In this document: positions 53,949-63,765 of the stretch, in pieces
Numbering within the stretch: position 1 is the first letter of the stretch
Layout of the letters: each line of letters starts with the position of its first letter
Assembly: GCA_026018925.1 (NCBI GenBank)
Contig: JAKSZU010000012.1
Span: 25,409,814 to 25,473,813 of the forward strand
DNA from: Tupaia tana
Taxonomy: Eukaryota; Chordata; Mammalia; Scandentia; Tupaiidae
Length of the DNA stretch: 64,000 bases
Direction: 5' to 3'
Notes under the pieces: generated by a model
The model's input: only the letters and a program-made list of their open reading frames with translations
Database searches by the model: none
What the model was told of the DNA's origin: nothing
Translations under genes and position numbers: made by a program

Positions 53949-54371
53949 AAGATCACACACTTTTGAGCCAATCATTGAACTGACCATGTGCCTAGGAACC
54001 CTACCTCTAATTTTGCCCTTAAAAATCACACTAGGGAACACCTTGAGGAGACCAGATCTTCAGCACGAGCTGCTCACTCTCCTCGTTTCGTGCATTGCAA
54101 AAAAGCTGTACTTTCCTTCATCGCACCATGTGCCAATAGTTCAGTTTGTAGTGCTTGAGCGAGTGAACTTGATTGAGTTTGGTAATAGTGACACAAGCTT
54201 CTTCCACAGTTGTCATCAAGTGGCCTTCACGGGTTAACCGGGTGGGGAGAGGCCAAGGGAGACAGATCCATGGACTTCTTAGACTTGTGAGACTACAATC
54301 GAATTGCTGAATATAGCTGAACACCAGGCATGGGATTTTCCAAACAGCTGTTACAAATTCATGATTCACTT

Positions 54372-54644
54372 TATTTATTTATTTATTTTAGAGAGATTTT
54401 TGCTATAGGGTGTATGCGCTCCCCAGAGAGACAGAGAAAGAGAAAGAGACAGAAAGTGAGAAAGCACTCCGCAGGGGATGATTGACCCAGGACTACCACA
54501 CTGCAATCCCTTATCCTTCATTCTCCTCTTGGGATTTTGGGCATCCACACACAGGCCCCCAGTGGGAGTTTTAAGCCCTCTGGGCCTCACTCCAACTGCA
54601 GGTGACCATGTGGGAGTCCAGCCAGGAAGCCATCTGCTGGTCCC
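54372..54644 (-). mobile_element. SINE-L copy, antisense
   Basis: (TTTA)n tail, TTTTTGCTATAGGGTGTATGC, an inserted segment near 54475, and the head CATCTGCTGGTCCC. Flanks catgattcac and catgatcac are the likely TSD. Confidence 0.85.
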
Positions 54645-54853
54645 ATGATCACATTATTAACTGGGCCCCCACAAGCTCACTTTGTCTCCCTCTACAGCAG
54701 CAATTGCAAGCCTTCACTTTCCACAGATATTCCAACTTATTTCCAGAGTAAAACAAAACAAAATAAGGAAACAGCAGGCAGAAGCTGCAATTAACCTCCA
54801 TCAAAAGGAAGCAGTAACAATACCTCCTCCAACCTTTCTAAAGATTTCTAAGG

Positions 54854-55109
54854 GGGACCAGCAGATGGAGTAATGGCTATGTTGTTGGACTCCCATGTAG
54901 TCCACCATCCTTCGAGGTCCGGACCCGGTGGCTTAAACTCACGCCAGGCGGGTGTGCGTGGGTGCCCAAGATCCTAAGAGGAGAATAGAGGAGATTATGG
55001 CGTGGCCATCCCCTTGGGGGGTGATTTCTTGCTTTCTGTCTCTCTCTCTCTCTCTTTGTCTTTCTGGCGAATGAACGTGCCCTATAGCAAAAACCTCTCC
55101 AAAATATTT
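54854..55109 (+). mobile_element. SINE-L copy, sense
   Basis: GGGACCAGCAGATGGAGTAA to CCTATAGCAAAAACCTCTCC. The nearest SINE upstream of CAVIN3, about 0.8 kb from its ATG. Confidence 0.9.
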
Positions 55110-55299
55110 TTTCTAAAGAAGAGGTGCCCTGCCTTAAAACTGGGGGTGCAGGAGCTGAGAGCCGCGGAGTTTCACCTGTGGCGCCCAGAAAAAGGGAAAA
55201 GAACTGGAGGATGAAAACAGGGCAATGCTATTCAACAGGAATAGAGAGGCGTAAAATGAAGCCTGCGGCTAAACCCTGGCGATGACTAATTAGGACACA

Positions 55300-55890
55300 C
55301 CAGAGGATGCCCCGCCCGCCAGCTCACACCGCGCAGCCTGAGTGTAACCGCGCGAGGCCGCGGGCCGAGACAGTCCTGTACTGGCACATTCCAGGGCCTC
55401 CCTGCCACCGCGCCCCGCCTGGAGGCCACGCAAATTCGACCTTCCGCGCTGTACGCGGCAGTGGAGGCCCCTCTGGTTATCCCTTTGTGGTGCTCACACA
55501 GTTTCTCTGCCCACTTGATGCATGAGATAAAATTTCCATGAATCGACCTTTGCTGTAGGGAGAACACATTCCAAAAAGAGGCACACCAGGGAATTGAGCG
55601 AAGGAGGGGAATTCAAACTCAGAGTGAGGAGGGGGCTTGCGGGGGCCGATTCTGAAATAACTAGTTTCCAGGCGGATCCCGGGGGCGGGGCAGCAGGAAG
55701 GGGGCTCTTCCAGAGGATTCCGCTGTGGACAGCCCGCCCCCCGGCCGCCCTCCCGCCCTGCAGCCGCCAGACAAGGCCAACTCCGCCTGCCTGAGTCACA
55801 GCTGGAATTGGGGAGGAGCCGGAGAAAGGAGGCCCCAACCCAGAGCACAGCCAGCGGCCGCAGGGACAGCAGGCAGGGTGGTCCGGGATC
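55300..55890 (+). promoter_or_regulatory. CAVIN3 CpG-rich promoter and 5' region
   Basis: From about 55300 the DNA turns visibly GC- and CpG-rich, unlike everything to the left. GC boxes of SP1 type stand at 55681-55690 (GGGGGCGGGG) and 55732-55741 (in complement). An AP-1 site TGAGTCA lies at 55792-55798, about 95 bases before the ATG. No good TATA box was seen, as expected for a CpG-island promoter. The transcription start cannot be fixed from sequence. Confidence 0.7.
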
Positions 55891-57207
55891 ATGGGCGAGA
55901 GCGCGGTGGAGTCCGGGCCTGTGCCTGGGGCGCCAGCGGGGGGCCCTGTGCACGCGGTGACAGTGGTGACCCTGCTAGAGAAGCTGGCCACCATGCTGGA
56001 GACGCTGCGGGAGCGACAGGGCGGCCTGGCTCAGAGGCAGGGAGGCCTGGCCGGCTCGGTTCGCCGCATCCAGAGCGGCCTGGGCGCGCTGAGTCGCAGC
56101 CACGACACCACCAGCAACACGCTGGCGCAGCTGCTGGCCAAGGCGGAGCGCGTGGGGTCGCACGCCGACGCTGCCCAGGAGCGCGCGGTGCGGCGCGCGG
56201 CCCAGGTGCAGCGGCTGGAGGCCAACCACGGGCTGCTGGTGGCGCGCGGGAAGCTCCATGTCCTGCTCTTCAAGGTCAGTGACCTCAGGAATCCCCCAAG
56301 CCAGGGCCACTTCCCGCCTCTGGGCTACCGAGTAGGGGCTCCCGCCTCCCGCCCGCCGGCCACACCCACATTCCCGACCCCACCCGCTGCCCGCCGCTGT
56401 GGAGCCGCCTTCCCACAGCTCCATCCCTCTCCCGGCCAATCAAAGCCCGCTAGCTCTAGCTCTGCCACGTCCACGGAATTTGGTCTGATTTCCAGCCTAT
56501 CCCCAACTGAAAATAACGGTGGTGGATGGACGTGCACCCCACGACAGAGCGCTGCCTCCTCCAGTTCCTGCCCATCCGTCACCATCTTTGTCCCACCTAA
56601 CTTCACAAACTCTGCCATGCGCCCGAAGCTCGCTCTCATGCCTCTGCTCTCCCGCCTCCTCCCTTCCCACGCCTGCCCTTTCTCCCCTACTCGGGCTGCG
56701 GAGGTAAAAGAGCGGAGTGGGTTGCCGGTGTGTAATTGATGAGGGACTCTCCAGCTGGCCTGGGTAAGGGGCTGTCAGGGTCAGTGTTGTGTCCGTCACA
56801 TGCAGGAGGAGGCTGAAATCCCACCCAGAGCCTTCCAGAAGACGCCAGAGCCCGTGGAGGGAGACCAGCCCGAGCAGGGCCCAGAGCAGCAGCAAGCCGA
56901 AGCAGAAGAGAGCTCCGACGACGAGGGGCCGGTGGAGTCCCGCGCTCGGCGGCTGCGACGCACCGGCTTGCAGAAGGTTCAGAGCCTGCGAAGGGCCCTT
57001 TCGGGTCGGAAAGGTGCTGCAGCGCCACCGACCACCCCAGTCAAGCCACCTCGTCTGGGCCCTGGCAAGAGCTCTGGGGGCCAGCCCGAAGCCCAGCCGG
57101 CGCCGGAGCCTGCGCTGGAGCTACAGCCTCCGCAGGATACGGAGGAAGATCCTGGGTGCCCAGGGGAGGCCGAAGCGGCTCGGCTCCAAATAGAGAGCGC
57201 AGCCTGA
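55891..57207 (+). CDS. CAVIN3 (caveolae-associated protein 3), two exons, intact
   Basis: The protein, also called PRKCDBP or SRBC, is a peripheral component of the cavin coat on caveolae. It binds protein kinase C delta and helps to control caveola dynamics and signalling. Exon 1 is 55891-56274 (128 codons), ending CTCTTCAAG before a GTCAGT donor. Exon 2 is 56806-57207 (133 codons plus TGA) after an ACATGCAG acceptor. The join is in phase 0 and gives 261 residues, the length of the human protein. Residues about 20-125 form the conserved cavin coiled-coil (HR1) region with [18 protein letters not shown] and [20 protein letters not shown]. Residues 129-170 are acidic and PEST-like ([12 protein letters not shown]). 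They are followed by a basic stretch [20 protein letters not shown], matching HR2. The C-terminus is rich in Pro, Glu and Gln. The start is chosen because it gives the family N-terminus and lies at the CpG island edge. No frameshift or premature stop was seen. Confidence 0.97.
56275..56805 (+). other. CAVIN3 intron 1 (531 bp)
   Basis: Bounded by GT at 56275 and AG at 56804-56805. It is GC-rich and free of SINEs. The coding frame stays open into the intron as far as 56739, so a retained intron would extend the exon-1 product without homology to cavins. Confidence 0.9.
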
Positions 57208-57250
57208 TGGCTGGTGCTGCTTCCTGCCCCGTGCCAGTGCCTTGTCCCAA

Positions 57251-57256
57251 AATAAA
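57251..57256 (+). terminator. CAVIN3 polyadenylation signal
   Basis: AATAAA 44 bases after the stop codon. A second AATAAA lies at 57391 and could serve as an alternative. The short 3' UTR is typical of this gene. Confidence 0.75.
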
Positions 57257-57289
57257 TCCTTCAGAATGCAGCTTTCATGCCCAAATAAG

Positions 57290-57711
57290 GAGCGAATCCT
57301 TATCCACAGCACGCTCTGGTCCTCCCAGCTCCTTCAGCTTAGTAACCTGTGTGCTCTGAAAGAGGCGCAGCCACGCCCACCCACGCTGTCAATAAAAGCA
57401 ATTTCACCTAATGGAGACTCCTGTGAAGGCGTGGGCGTGGGGGCCGAAAGGCAGTGCGAGAGTAAATATAGTGTTAGGACCTCCTACGAGGCGTGAATGC
57501 CCAGCACGTCGTTGTATGATGTCTTCCTTTTCCACTGAACCCTGAGTTCTACTTCAGTGGCTCGTAGAAATAGCCTGCAGGCCACTTGCTCCTGAAATAG
57601 GATGAACAAATGCAAATATAAGCATCAGTGTAGTCCCTTGCTGTAGGTCCTTAATAAATGCCGACAAATGGTTTTTATCTTCCTCTTCCTCCACTGCCTC
57701 TTTTTATTTTA
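57290..57711. other. Gene 3' flank
   Basis: No further exon. The GC-rich GGCGTGGGCGTGGGGGC at 57428-57444 could bind SP/KLF-type factors. Confidence 0.4.
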
Positions 57712-57962
57712 TTATTATTATTATTTGTAGAGAGAGAGCTTTTTTGAAATAGGGTGCGTGCCTGCACTGATGAGACAGAGTGAGAAACCACCTCAGGGTG
57801 TGTGTGTGGGGGGGATGGCCACACCACAATCCATTCTCCATTCTCTTTTTGAGATTTTGGGTATGCATGCACACCTGCCTGGAGTGAGTTTTAAAATACC
57901 TGTCAGGGACTCTGAGCGGCAGTTGATGTAGGAGTTCAGAGACATAACCATTGCGCCTAGCC
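57712..57962 (-). mobile_element. SINE-L copy, antisense, diverged
   Basis: An (ATT)n tail, GAAATAGGGTGCGTGC, TTGAGATTTTGGGTATGCATGC, and the head CATTGCGCCTAGCCC. Confidence 0.8.
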
Positions 57963-58069
57963 CTCTTTTTACTCAAGGTACTTTTCAGCTGAAATTCACT
58001 CCTAGGTGCCTCCTACTTAGCCACATGACACTCAGACCAACTCTTTGAGCTGTCCTTGAAAAGGGCTCA

Positions 58070-58300
58070 AGGGACCAACAGATGGTGTAATGGTTATGTT
58101 GGTGGACTCCCACGTAGTCCACTGTGGTTTGAGTTCCCAACCCAGCAGCTTGGAACTCATGCCAGGCATGTGTGCAGGCATACCAAAATCCTGGTGTGGC
58201 CATTCCCTCTGGGGGGGGGGAGGTGTGACTTCTTGCTGTCTGTCTGTCTCTCTGGTGAGTGCATGTGCCTTATAGCAAAACTCTCTCAAAAAAGAAGGAA
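58070..58300 (+). mobile_element. SINE-L copy, internally deleted
   Basis: GGGACCAACAGATGGTGTAA head, linker GCTTGGAACTCATGCC. The GGAGAATGGAGGAG segment is missing and CCAAAATCCTGG joins to TGTGGCC. Ends CTTATAGCAAAACTCTC. Confidence 0.85.
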
Positions 58301-58446
58301 AAATACTCAGTAGTGTTCTATCTTGTACCTTTTACTTAAGTTCCTTTTTGACTCAACAACTATTTACTGAGGACTTACTATGTGACTATTATGTAACCTA
58401 CTAAGCATGGCTGAAAATTTCTCCCCCTCCTGTGTTTTCTTTGCTT

Positions 58447-58686
58447 AGAAGTTTTTGCCTTTGGGTGTGTGAGCTCACTGGAAAGAGAGACAAACACAGT
58501 GAGAGGGAAAGTGAGAAATCACCCCCTGGGGGGTATGGCCATGCTGCAACCCCTTCTCCTTCATTACTTTCCCAGAATCTTAGGCATGCTCCTGGCATGA
58601 TTTTCAAGCCACTGGGTCAGGGACTTGAACTGCAGTTGGCCATGTGGAAACCTGGTAATGTAACTGTTACATCATTTACTGCCTAC
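58447..58686 (-). mobile_element. SINE-L copy, antisense
   Basis: TTTTTGCCTTTGGGTGTGTG, a CCCCCTGGGGGG segment and the B-box complement GACTTGAACTGCAG. The head is diverged. Confidence 0.8.
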
Positions 58687-58854
58687 GCCCCCCGCCTCCC
58701 TGTGATTTGTTTACCAACAAATGGCACCATCAACTCCATAAAAACTTAGGAGTTCTTGTTGGCTCAAGGGCTCTCACTGTCCTGCCACATAGAAACAGTT
58801 ATCTTATTGATTTGACCTCTGTGAACTATCCACTTTTCTCCCCTTTATTCATGA

Positions 58855-58884
58855 TAGAGTGCACTCATGTGTAACAGAGAAAGG

Positions 58885-58941
<57 letters not shown>

Positions 58942-59118
58942 AGAGAGAGAGCATTCTACCCCAACAGAGCCCGGCCATCCAGTTCTCCATCCTGTCAAGA
59001 TACTGGGCACATGTGCATTCCCACCATGTTGCCGCTGGGGCCTGGATTTGAACCCCGTTGTGGGATCGTGCTTCCTCTGTATGGCACCTAACCACTACTG
59101 CAAGACCAACCCTGTCCA
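58855..59118 (-). mobile_element. SINE-O copy with (GA)n expansion
   Basis: (GA)n covers about 58887-58950. The body has TCCATCCTGTCAAGATACTGG, and GATTTGAACCCCG is the B-box complement. Confidence 0.8.
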
Positions 59119-59159
59119 CTGTTGTCTTTCACCTGCCTGGGAGTTGAACTGCTGATCTG

Positions 59160-59620
59160 AACATATCACTCTGTTGATTCAGACCATTCGATGTCTCCCT
59201 ATCACCTTGAGAATAAAGTCCAAACTCTAATATTTGCAAGCCCTTTGGGATCTGGTCCCTGCCCATTTTGGTTGCCTTATCTTTTGCCACTTCTTGTTTT
59301 CCTTCTGCAACAAAGTCTACACGGGAAGCTGCTACAACAGAGCCACACTAAGCTGTGTGCCCTCACTCTGATCCCTACTGCTCTGCCAAACTCAGCAAGG
59401 CACACGTGTTTCAGGGCTAAGTGCTTCTCTCCCTTGCTCCCAAGGGGACACTTGCACCTCTCCAGTGCCACTGCACTCCTTATGATGGTGGTTACCTCCC
59501 CACCCTACTCCACTAGGCTGTTGCTCCTTTGCGGTAGGGATTGTTTTCTTCATTTCTGCATTTCCCATAGCAGGTACTGTGCCTGGCACGTGGTAGACAC
59601 TCGTGAGGCCTGGGGATGGT
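59160..59620 (+). repeat. L2 LINE 3' region
   Basis: ACCTTGAGAATAAAGTCCAAACTC, CCCTTTGGGATCTGGTCCC, CACTTGCACCTCTCC and AGGTACTGTGCCTGGCACGTGG occur in the L2 order. It is the most complete L2 piece here. Confidence 0.75.
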
Positions 59621-60300
59621 TCTCTGCAGCAGTGGGACAGGAGCATCACAGAAGAAGGGGAATGAGAAGCAGGAGGCATGGCTAAGGGTGGGGAGCATGG
59701 CCGCCCACCCCTTCACACAGTCATTGTATAAAGCACTCTGAGTACTACTATGATCCAGCCCGTAGGCAAAGTCTTGAGAACACAAGGATGGGACCATCTC
59801 TGCTCCAAGGAGCTCAGAATGTAGCAGGAGACAGAAACGCTAACATTTTAAAGGAGTGATGAATGTGGAGGGATATGAATATTTGTGTTATTTTGAGAGC
59901 AAAGAGGAAAGGGATATGATCCAATCCAAAGAAGGAAAAATGGAGGAAGTGGACGTGTACTGGAAAATGGTGAACAGAGAGAAGACAGAAATGGTGAGGG
60001 GCAGTGGGGCTCAGTGGTTAGTAATGTGGGCTCTCCGTTCCCTTATCTATAGGTTGGAATAATGATAGTCCCTTCTGGGCAGGAATGAAGGAACATAAGT
60101 AAGGTGCCTAGCATAGTGCCTGGGACATGGTTTCCTCCACTCATTCAACAAGTATTTACCGAGCTCTTAGAGTATGCCAGGTACTATTTAAGGGCTCAGG
60201 ACACAGTGACACATCAGAAAGAAAATCCCTGCCTCCATGGAGATAAATTCTAACAGGAGAAGACAGGTAATAAACAAATAAACATATAAACCAGATAAAA
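59621..60300 (+). repeat. Ancient repeats: MIR and LINE-end pieces
   Basis: 60000-60130 is MIR-like (GCTCAGTGGTTAG, then AGTAAGGTGCCTAGCATAG). 60135-60300 has CATTCAACAAGTATTTACCG, ATGCCAGGTACTATTTAAGG, ATCCCTGCCTCCATGGAG and a TAATAAACAAATAAAC stretch, a common old LINE ending. Confidence 0.55.
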
Positions 60301-60557
60301 ACAAGTAAACGTATGAACCAGAAAGGACTTCGGGTTATGGGCTCTTGAAGAAACCAGATTAAGATACAGAAAACGACGGCATGTTTGTGCGCCTTAGATG
60401 AGGACACTGGAGATTAGTAACAGCAACCATTTACTTGTATAATTAGTCCTTGACATTTTATTCATGTAGTGTCACATTTTAAGTTTTTTTTTATTTTCAT
60501 GGATTCAATGAGAAGAGAATGCCTACCTGCCCCAACTTGTTGGAAGCCTACTATCAT

Positions 60558-60825
60558 TTATTTATTTGCTATAGAACTTGTATGCTTGCCAGAGAAAGGC
60601 AGAGACAGAGAGTGCGAAACAGAAAAGAGAGGGAAAGTGAGAAAGTATCCTCCCCCCCAAGAAGGATGGCCACACCACAATCCCTTCCCTAGTCTCCTCT
60701 CAGGATTTTGGGTAGGCATGCACACACACCTGGTGCATTTTTCAGGCCGCTGGGTCTGGAACTTGAGCCACGCATTTGGCTATGTGACATCTAACTACCT
60801 TATCCTCCACTCCATCTGCTGGCTC
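60558..60825 (-). mobile_element. SINE-L/O copy, antisense
   Basis: Flanks cctactatcatttatt and tctactatcagttatt are the TSD. TTTGCTATAGAACTTGTATGC begins the tail side and CCATCTGCTGGCTC ends the head. Confidence 0.85.
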
Positions 60826-60829
60826 TACT

Positions 60830-61479
60830 ATCAGTTATTCTCATTTTTCTTCCCTTCCCTCAGATTGCACAGTTACAGTACATGAGGGCGCTCACACCGT
60901 CTTGGTTTCTCAGCCTTTGCTTGGCTCAGTTGCTATTGCTGCTTATAACCACACGATGTCACTGTTGAGGTAACAGTATCTTGGTTGATGTCTCACATAA
61001 CTACAGGGAGGTCTGCCTGTTCTGTTTTTTTTTTTTTTTTTCCCCTCTTTTGTGGAGTTCCGGGATCAAAGAGTGGGCTGGAAGTGGTAGAGGGGATGTG
61101 GAGGCTAGGAATCCTTCCATAGATGGAGGCTCAGGAGTAGAAATTCAGGCCTCCTCCAAGCTCACAAGCTTTAGAGCTCTGAATGCACCAGCTTCCTTCC
61201 CAACCCTTTTTAAGGTTCTGCTATTCCTGGGGGGGAGGGGCTGACATAAGCAGGTTCAGTTCTTTATCTTCAAGGAAAAATAAATTCTGTATTTCCAGAT
61301 CCCTGGGAATCTACATGATTTTTCCCCAGTCCATAGATAAAATTAAAAGCCTAGCTGTACTTTTTCTATATAACATGTCTTGACCCCTTGAAACCCAAAG
61401 GCTTGACTAACTTTAGGGGAAATCCTTGATTTATCTACAGCAGCAAATAATAAAATCAAGTTAAAACAAAATTAGTTCA
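60830..61479. other. Stretch without recognised gene
   Basis: Poly(T) at 61024-61041. Otherwise nothing recognised. Confidence 0.4.
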
Positions 61480-61489
61480 ATTTTTTTTC

Positions 61490-61755
61490 CTTTCCTTCAT
61501 TTTTTTTTTTTTTTTTTTTTGTGGGGGGAGGGTCACCTTCACTCACCAGGGAGAGAGAGCAAGAAAAGACATCCCCCCCTCCATGGGGGATGGTCATACT
61601 GCAATCCCTTCTCCTCCTTGTCTCCTCCTTTCAGGATCTTGAGCATGCATGCACATGGGCCTAGCGTGTATTTTAGGCTGCCAGGTCCAGGACTAGAACC
61701 ACTCAGTCAGCCACGTGGGATCCAGCCACTCTCACCACCATGCCTTCAGCTGGTG
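61490..61755 (-). mobile_element. SINE-L/O copy, antisense
   Basis: Poly(T) of about 20, a (GA) tract, CTTTCAGGATCTTGAGCATGC and a head ending CCATGCCTTCAGCTGG. Flanks agttcaattt and agttcaattt are the TSD. Confidence 0.85.
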
Positions 61756-62339
61756 CAGTTCAATTTCTTGTTAGCTCATTTTGTTGTATTATGTCATTGT
61801 TCCAGTGATTATTGTTGTTATTATTATAAATTAAATGGAGTGGAGATGCTGGCTCAGAGTATCGACTTGGCATGTAGTAAGTGTGGCATTTAGGCAAGCT
61901 GCTTTGGCAGGTGGAAAGCACATGGGTGGAGCACTAAAATCCTGAACTTGGTTCTCAGCTCTTCAGGCCAGAAATGCAAATTTATTACTCATCCCAGCAT
62001 GATTAGACTGATCTGCAATAATGAAGCTCAGAAAACACTGATTAACTTGAGCGCTCAATTCAGTACTTTCCCTAAGAAATGGAACCGCCATCTGGCTAGA
62101 ATAATGTAGCCTGCTAGTCGGGACATGTCTCATCCTGCAACAAGGGCTTACGTGGGAAGCCAAAATAAGCTTGAAGTATAAAGAAACAGAGTAGTGGACA
62201 CTGGGTAAAGATGATCCAACCTGGTATGCCCATTTTCTTCTTCTATAGGTAAAGATCTATGCATTCCTGGTAGGATGTCTCTCCTAGTTAAGTCCTGGAA
62301 CACCTTTGACTTTCCTTTATTTGGCATGGAGGAACCATA
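61756..62339. other. Stretch without recognised gene
   Basis: Nothing recognised. Confidence 0.4.
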
Positions 62340-62520
62340 TAACCTGAGCATTGAAGGAAACTCAAGAGCCATCTGGTCCACCTGCATTTTCAACAGTAAA
62401 ACACCCTCTGCCATCTTCCTTTTTATCCTCACCTTTCTAAAGTTGAAAAAGTTCAGTGACGAGGAACTCACTGAACCCTTGGGGCAACCCTATTTTCGGG
62501 CAGCTTTGATTGATAGAGTC
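62340..62520 (+). repeat. Ancient CR1/L3-like repeat
   Basis: GAAACTCAAGAGCCATCTGGTCC and later GGAACTCACTGAACCCTTGG, GGGCAACCCTATTTTCGGGC follow the order of an old mammalian LINE-like repeat. The name is uncertain. Confidence 0.45.
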
Positions 62521-62524
62521 TTTT

Positions 62525-63020
62525 ATGGTGTGTGCTAGAGGGTACACGTGCTTACCAGAGAGACAGAGACAGAGAAGGGAGAGCGAGAAAGCACGTCTCT
62601 TGGGACCAGCAGATGGCGTAATGGTTACGTCACTGGACTCCCATATAGTTGACAGCAAGTCCTGGACAGGCTTAAAACACATATTGGACATGTGTGTGCA
62701 TACCCAAGATCCTGAGAGAAGAAGGGATCATGGTGTGACCATCCCCCCAGAGGGTGATTTCTCACTTTCTGTCTCTCTATTTCTCTCTGTCTTTCCGGTG
62801 AGGGCATGCACCCTATAGCAAAAATCTCTCTTTAAAAAAAAGAACGCAGTCTCCTTAGGACATGGTCATGCCCCAGATCCTTCTCTATTTCTCCCTCTTT
62901 TTGGGATTTTGGGCATGTACTCTTGTATTGCCTGGTGTGTTTCACATGGGTCCAGGACGCAAACTGCATAATTGGCCATATGGCATCTGGCTGCCTTAAC
63001 CACCAGGTCATGGAGCCAGC
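62525..63020 (-). mobile_element. SINE-O copy split by SINE-L
   Basis: The tail side is 62525-62602 (CTAGAGGGTACACGTGC, GA tract). The body and head are 62836-63020 (GGACATGGTCATGCCCC, TTGGGATTTTGGGCATG, CTTAACCACCAGGTCATGG). Confidence 0.85.
62603..62835 (+). mobile_element. SINE-L nested in an antisense SINE-O
   Basis: GGGACCAGCAGATGGCGTAATGG to CCTATAGCAAAAATCTCTC. Flanks gtctctt and gtctcctt are the likely TSD. Part of the B-box region is deleted (GACAGCAAGTCC). Confidence 0.9.
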
Positions 63021-63317
63021 CTGAAAACTTTGTTTTTTTTTGTAGTGAAATAAAAATCTGTCTTTATGATTTCCAGTACATGGCATTTGGCCCCCCTTCA
63101 GCAACATCTGTACAATGAGATTCCTATATTTCTGTGGTGTATATGACCTTGGAGTATAACTCCAACAGGGCGTGCAGGACTGACTCACCTAGGATTTCTC
63201 CCACAATCTCTTCTTCAGGCCAGCCAAACATGACTGTCACACAGCTATTCCTCATGACCTGTTTTTTCAATTCTTGGTCATTCTTATAGGTTTACCCTTG
63301 AATGCTATTTATTCATT
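63021..63317. other. Spacer
   Basis: Nothing recognised. Confidence 0.4.
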
Positions 63318-63455
63318 TATTTTTGGAGAACTTTTTGCTATAGAATGTGTGTGCTCACCAGAGTGACAGAGAGGGATGAAGAAAGGAAGTGAGAAGTCAT
63401 CCCCCAGGAGGGATTTTGGACACGCATGCACATATGCCCACTGAGAGTTTTTTGT
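63318..63455 (-). mobile_element. Truncated SINE-L, antisense
   Basis: Tail and part of the body only (TTTTTGCTATAGAATGTGTGTGC, CCCCCAGGAGGGATTTTGGAC). The tRNA-like head is missing, and a (GTTT)n run follows. Confidence 0.8.
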
Positions 63456-63469
63456 TTGTTTGTTTTCTT

Positions 63470-63765
63470 TTTTAAAGGTTTTTGCTATAGGGCGCATGTG
63501 CTTGCCAGAAAGACAGAGAAAGACAGAAAGACAGAGAGAGACAGAGAGACAGAAAGACAGAGAGACAGAGGGACAGGAAGCAAGAAATCACCTCCCAGGG
63601 AGGATGGCCACGCCGCAATCCCTTCTCCTCCAGTCTCCTCTTGGGATCTTGGACATGCATGTACACACGCCCGGCGTGAGTTTAAGCCACCGGGTCCGGG
63701 ACTTGATCCGTGGTCGACTACATGAGAGTTCAGCAACATGGCCATTATGTCAACTGCTGGTCCCC
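63470..63765 (-). mobile_element. SINE-L copy with expanded purine tract
   Basis: TTTTTGCTATAGGGCGCATGTGC, an enlarged (GACAGAAA)n-type tract at about 63508-63575, the body, and the head CAACTGCTGGTCCCC. Confidence 0.95.

Larger units (their letters stand above)
53131..54193 (+). mobile_element. ERV LTR, plus orientation, carrying two SINEs
   Basis: Homologous to 38319-38880 in inverse orientation. Shared: CTAAAACTCTCACTTAAAGG, TTTCATTTCAATATGTAAG, ACCAATC and CCAATCA boxes, CTAATTTTGCCCTTAAAAAT, TGTACTTTCCTTC, and GAGCGAGTGAACTTGATTGAG with an end near TAGTGACA. A SINE-S (53367) and a SINE-L (53684) interrupt it. The polyadenylation signal position reads AAAAAA here. No viral gene follows, so it is probably a solo LTR. 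Confidence 0.7.

Noticed and set aside
55477-56439. Overlapping antisense open frames of 150-166 residues across the CAVIN3 promoter and exon 1
   Set aside because: GC-rich DNA produces long antisense frames by chance, and none has a recognisable domain.
55891-56739. 282-residue continuous open frame as the CAVIN3 product
   Set aside because: It ignores the GTCAGT donor at 56275. Splicing to 56806 restores the full family C-terminus and the 261-residue length.
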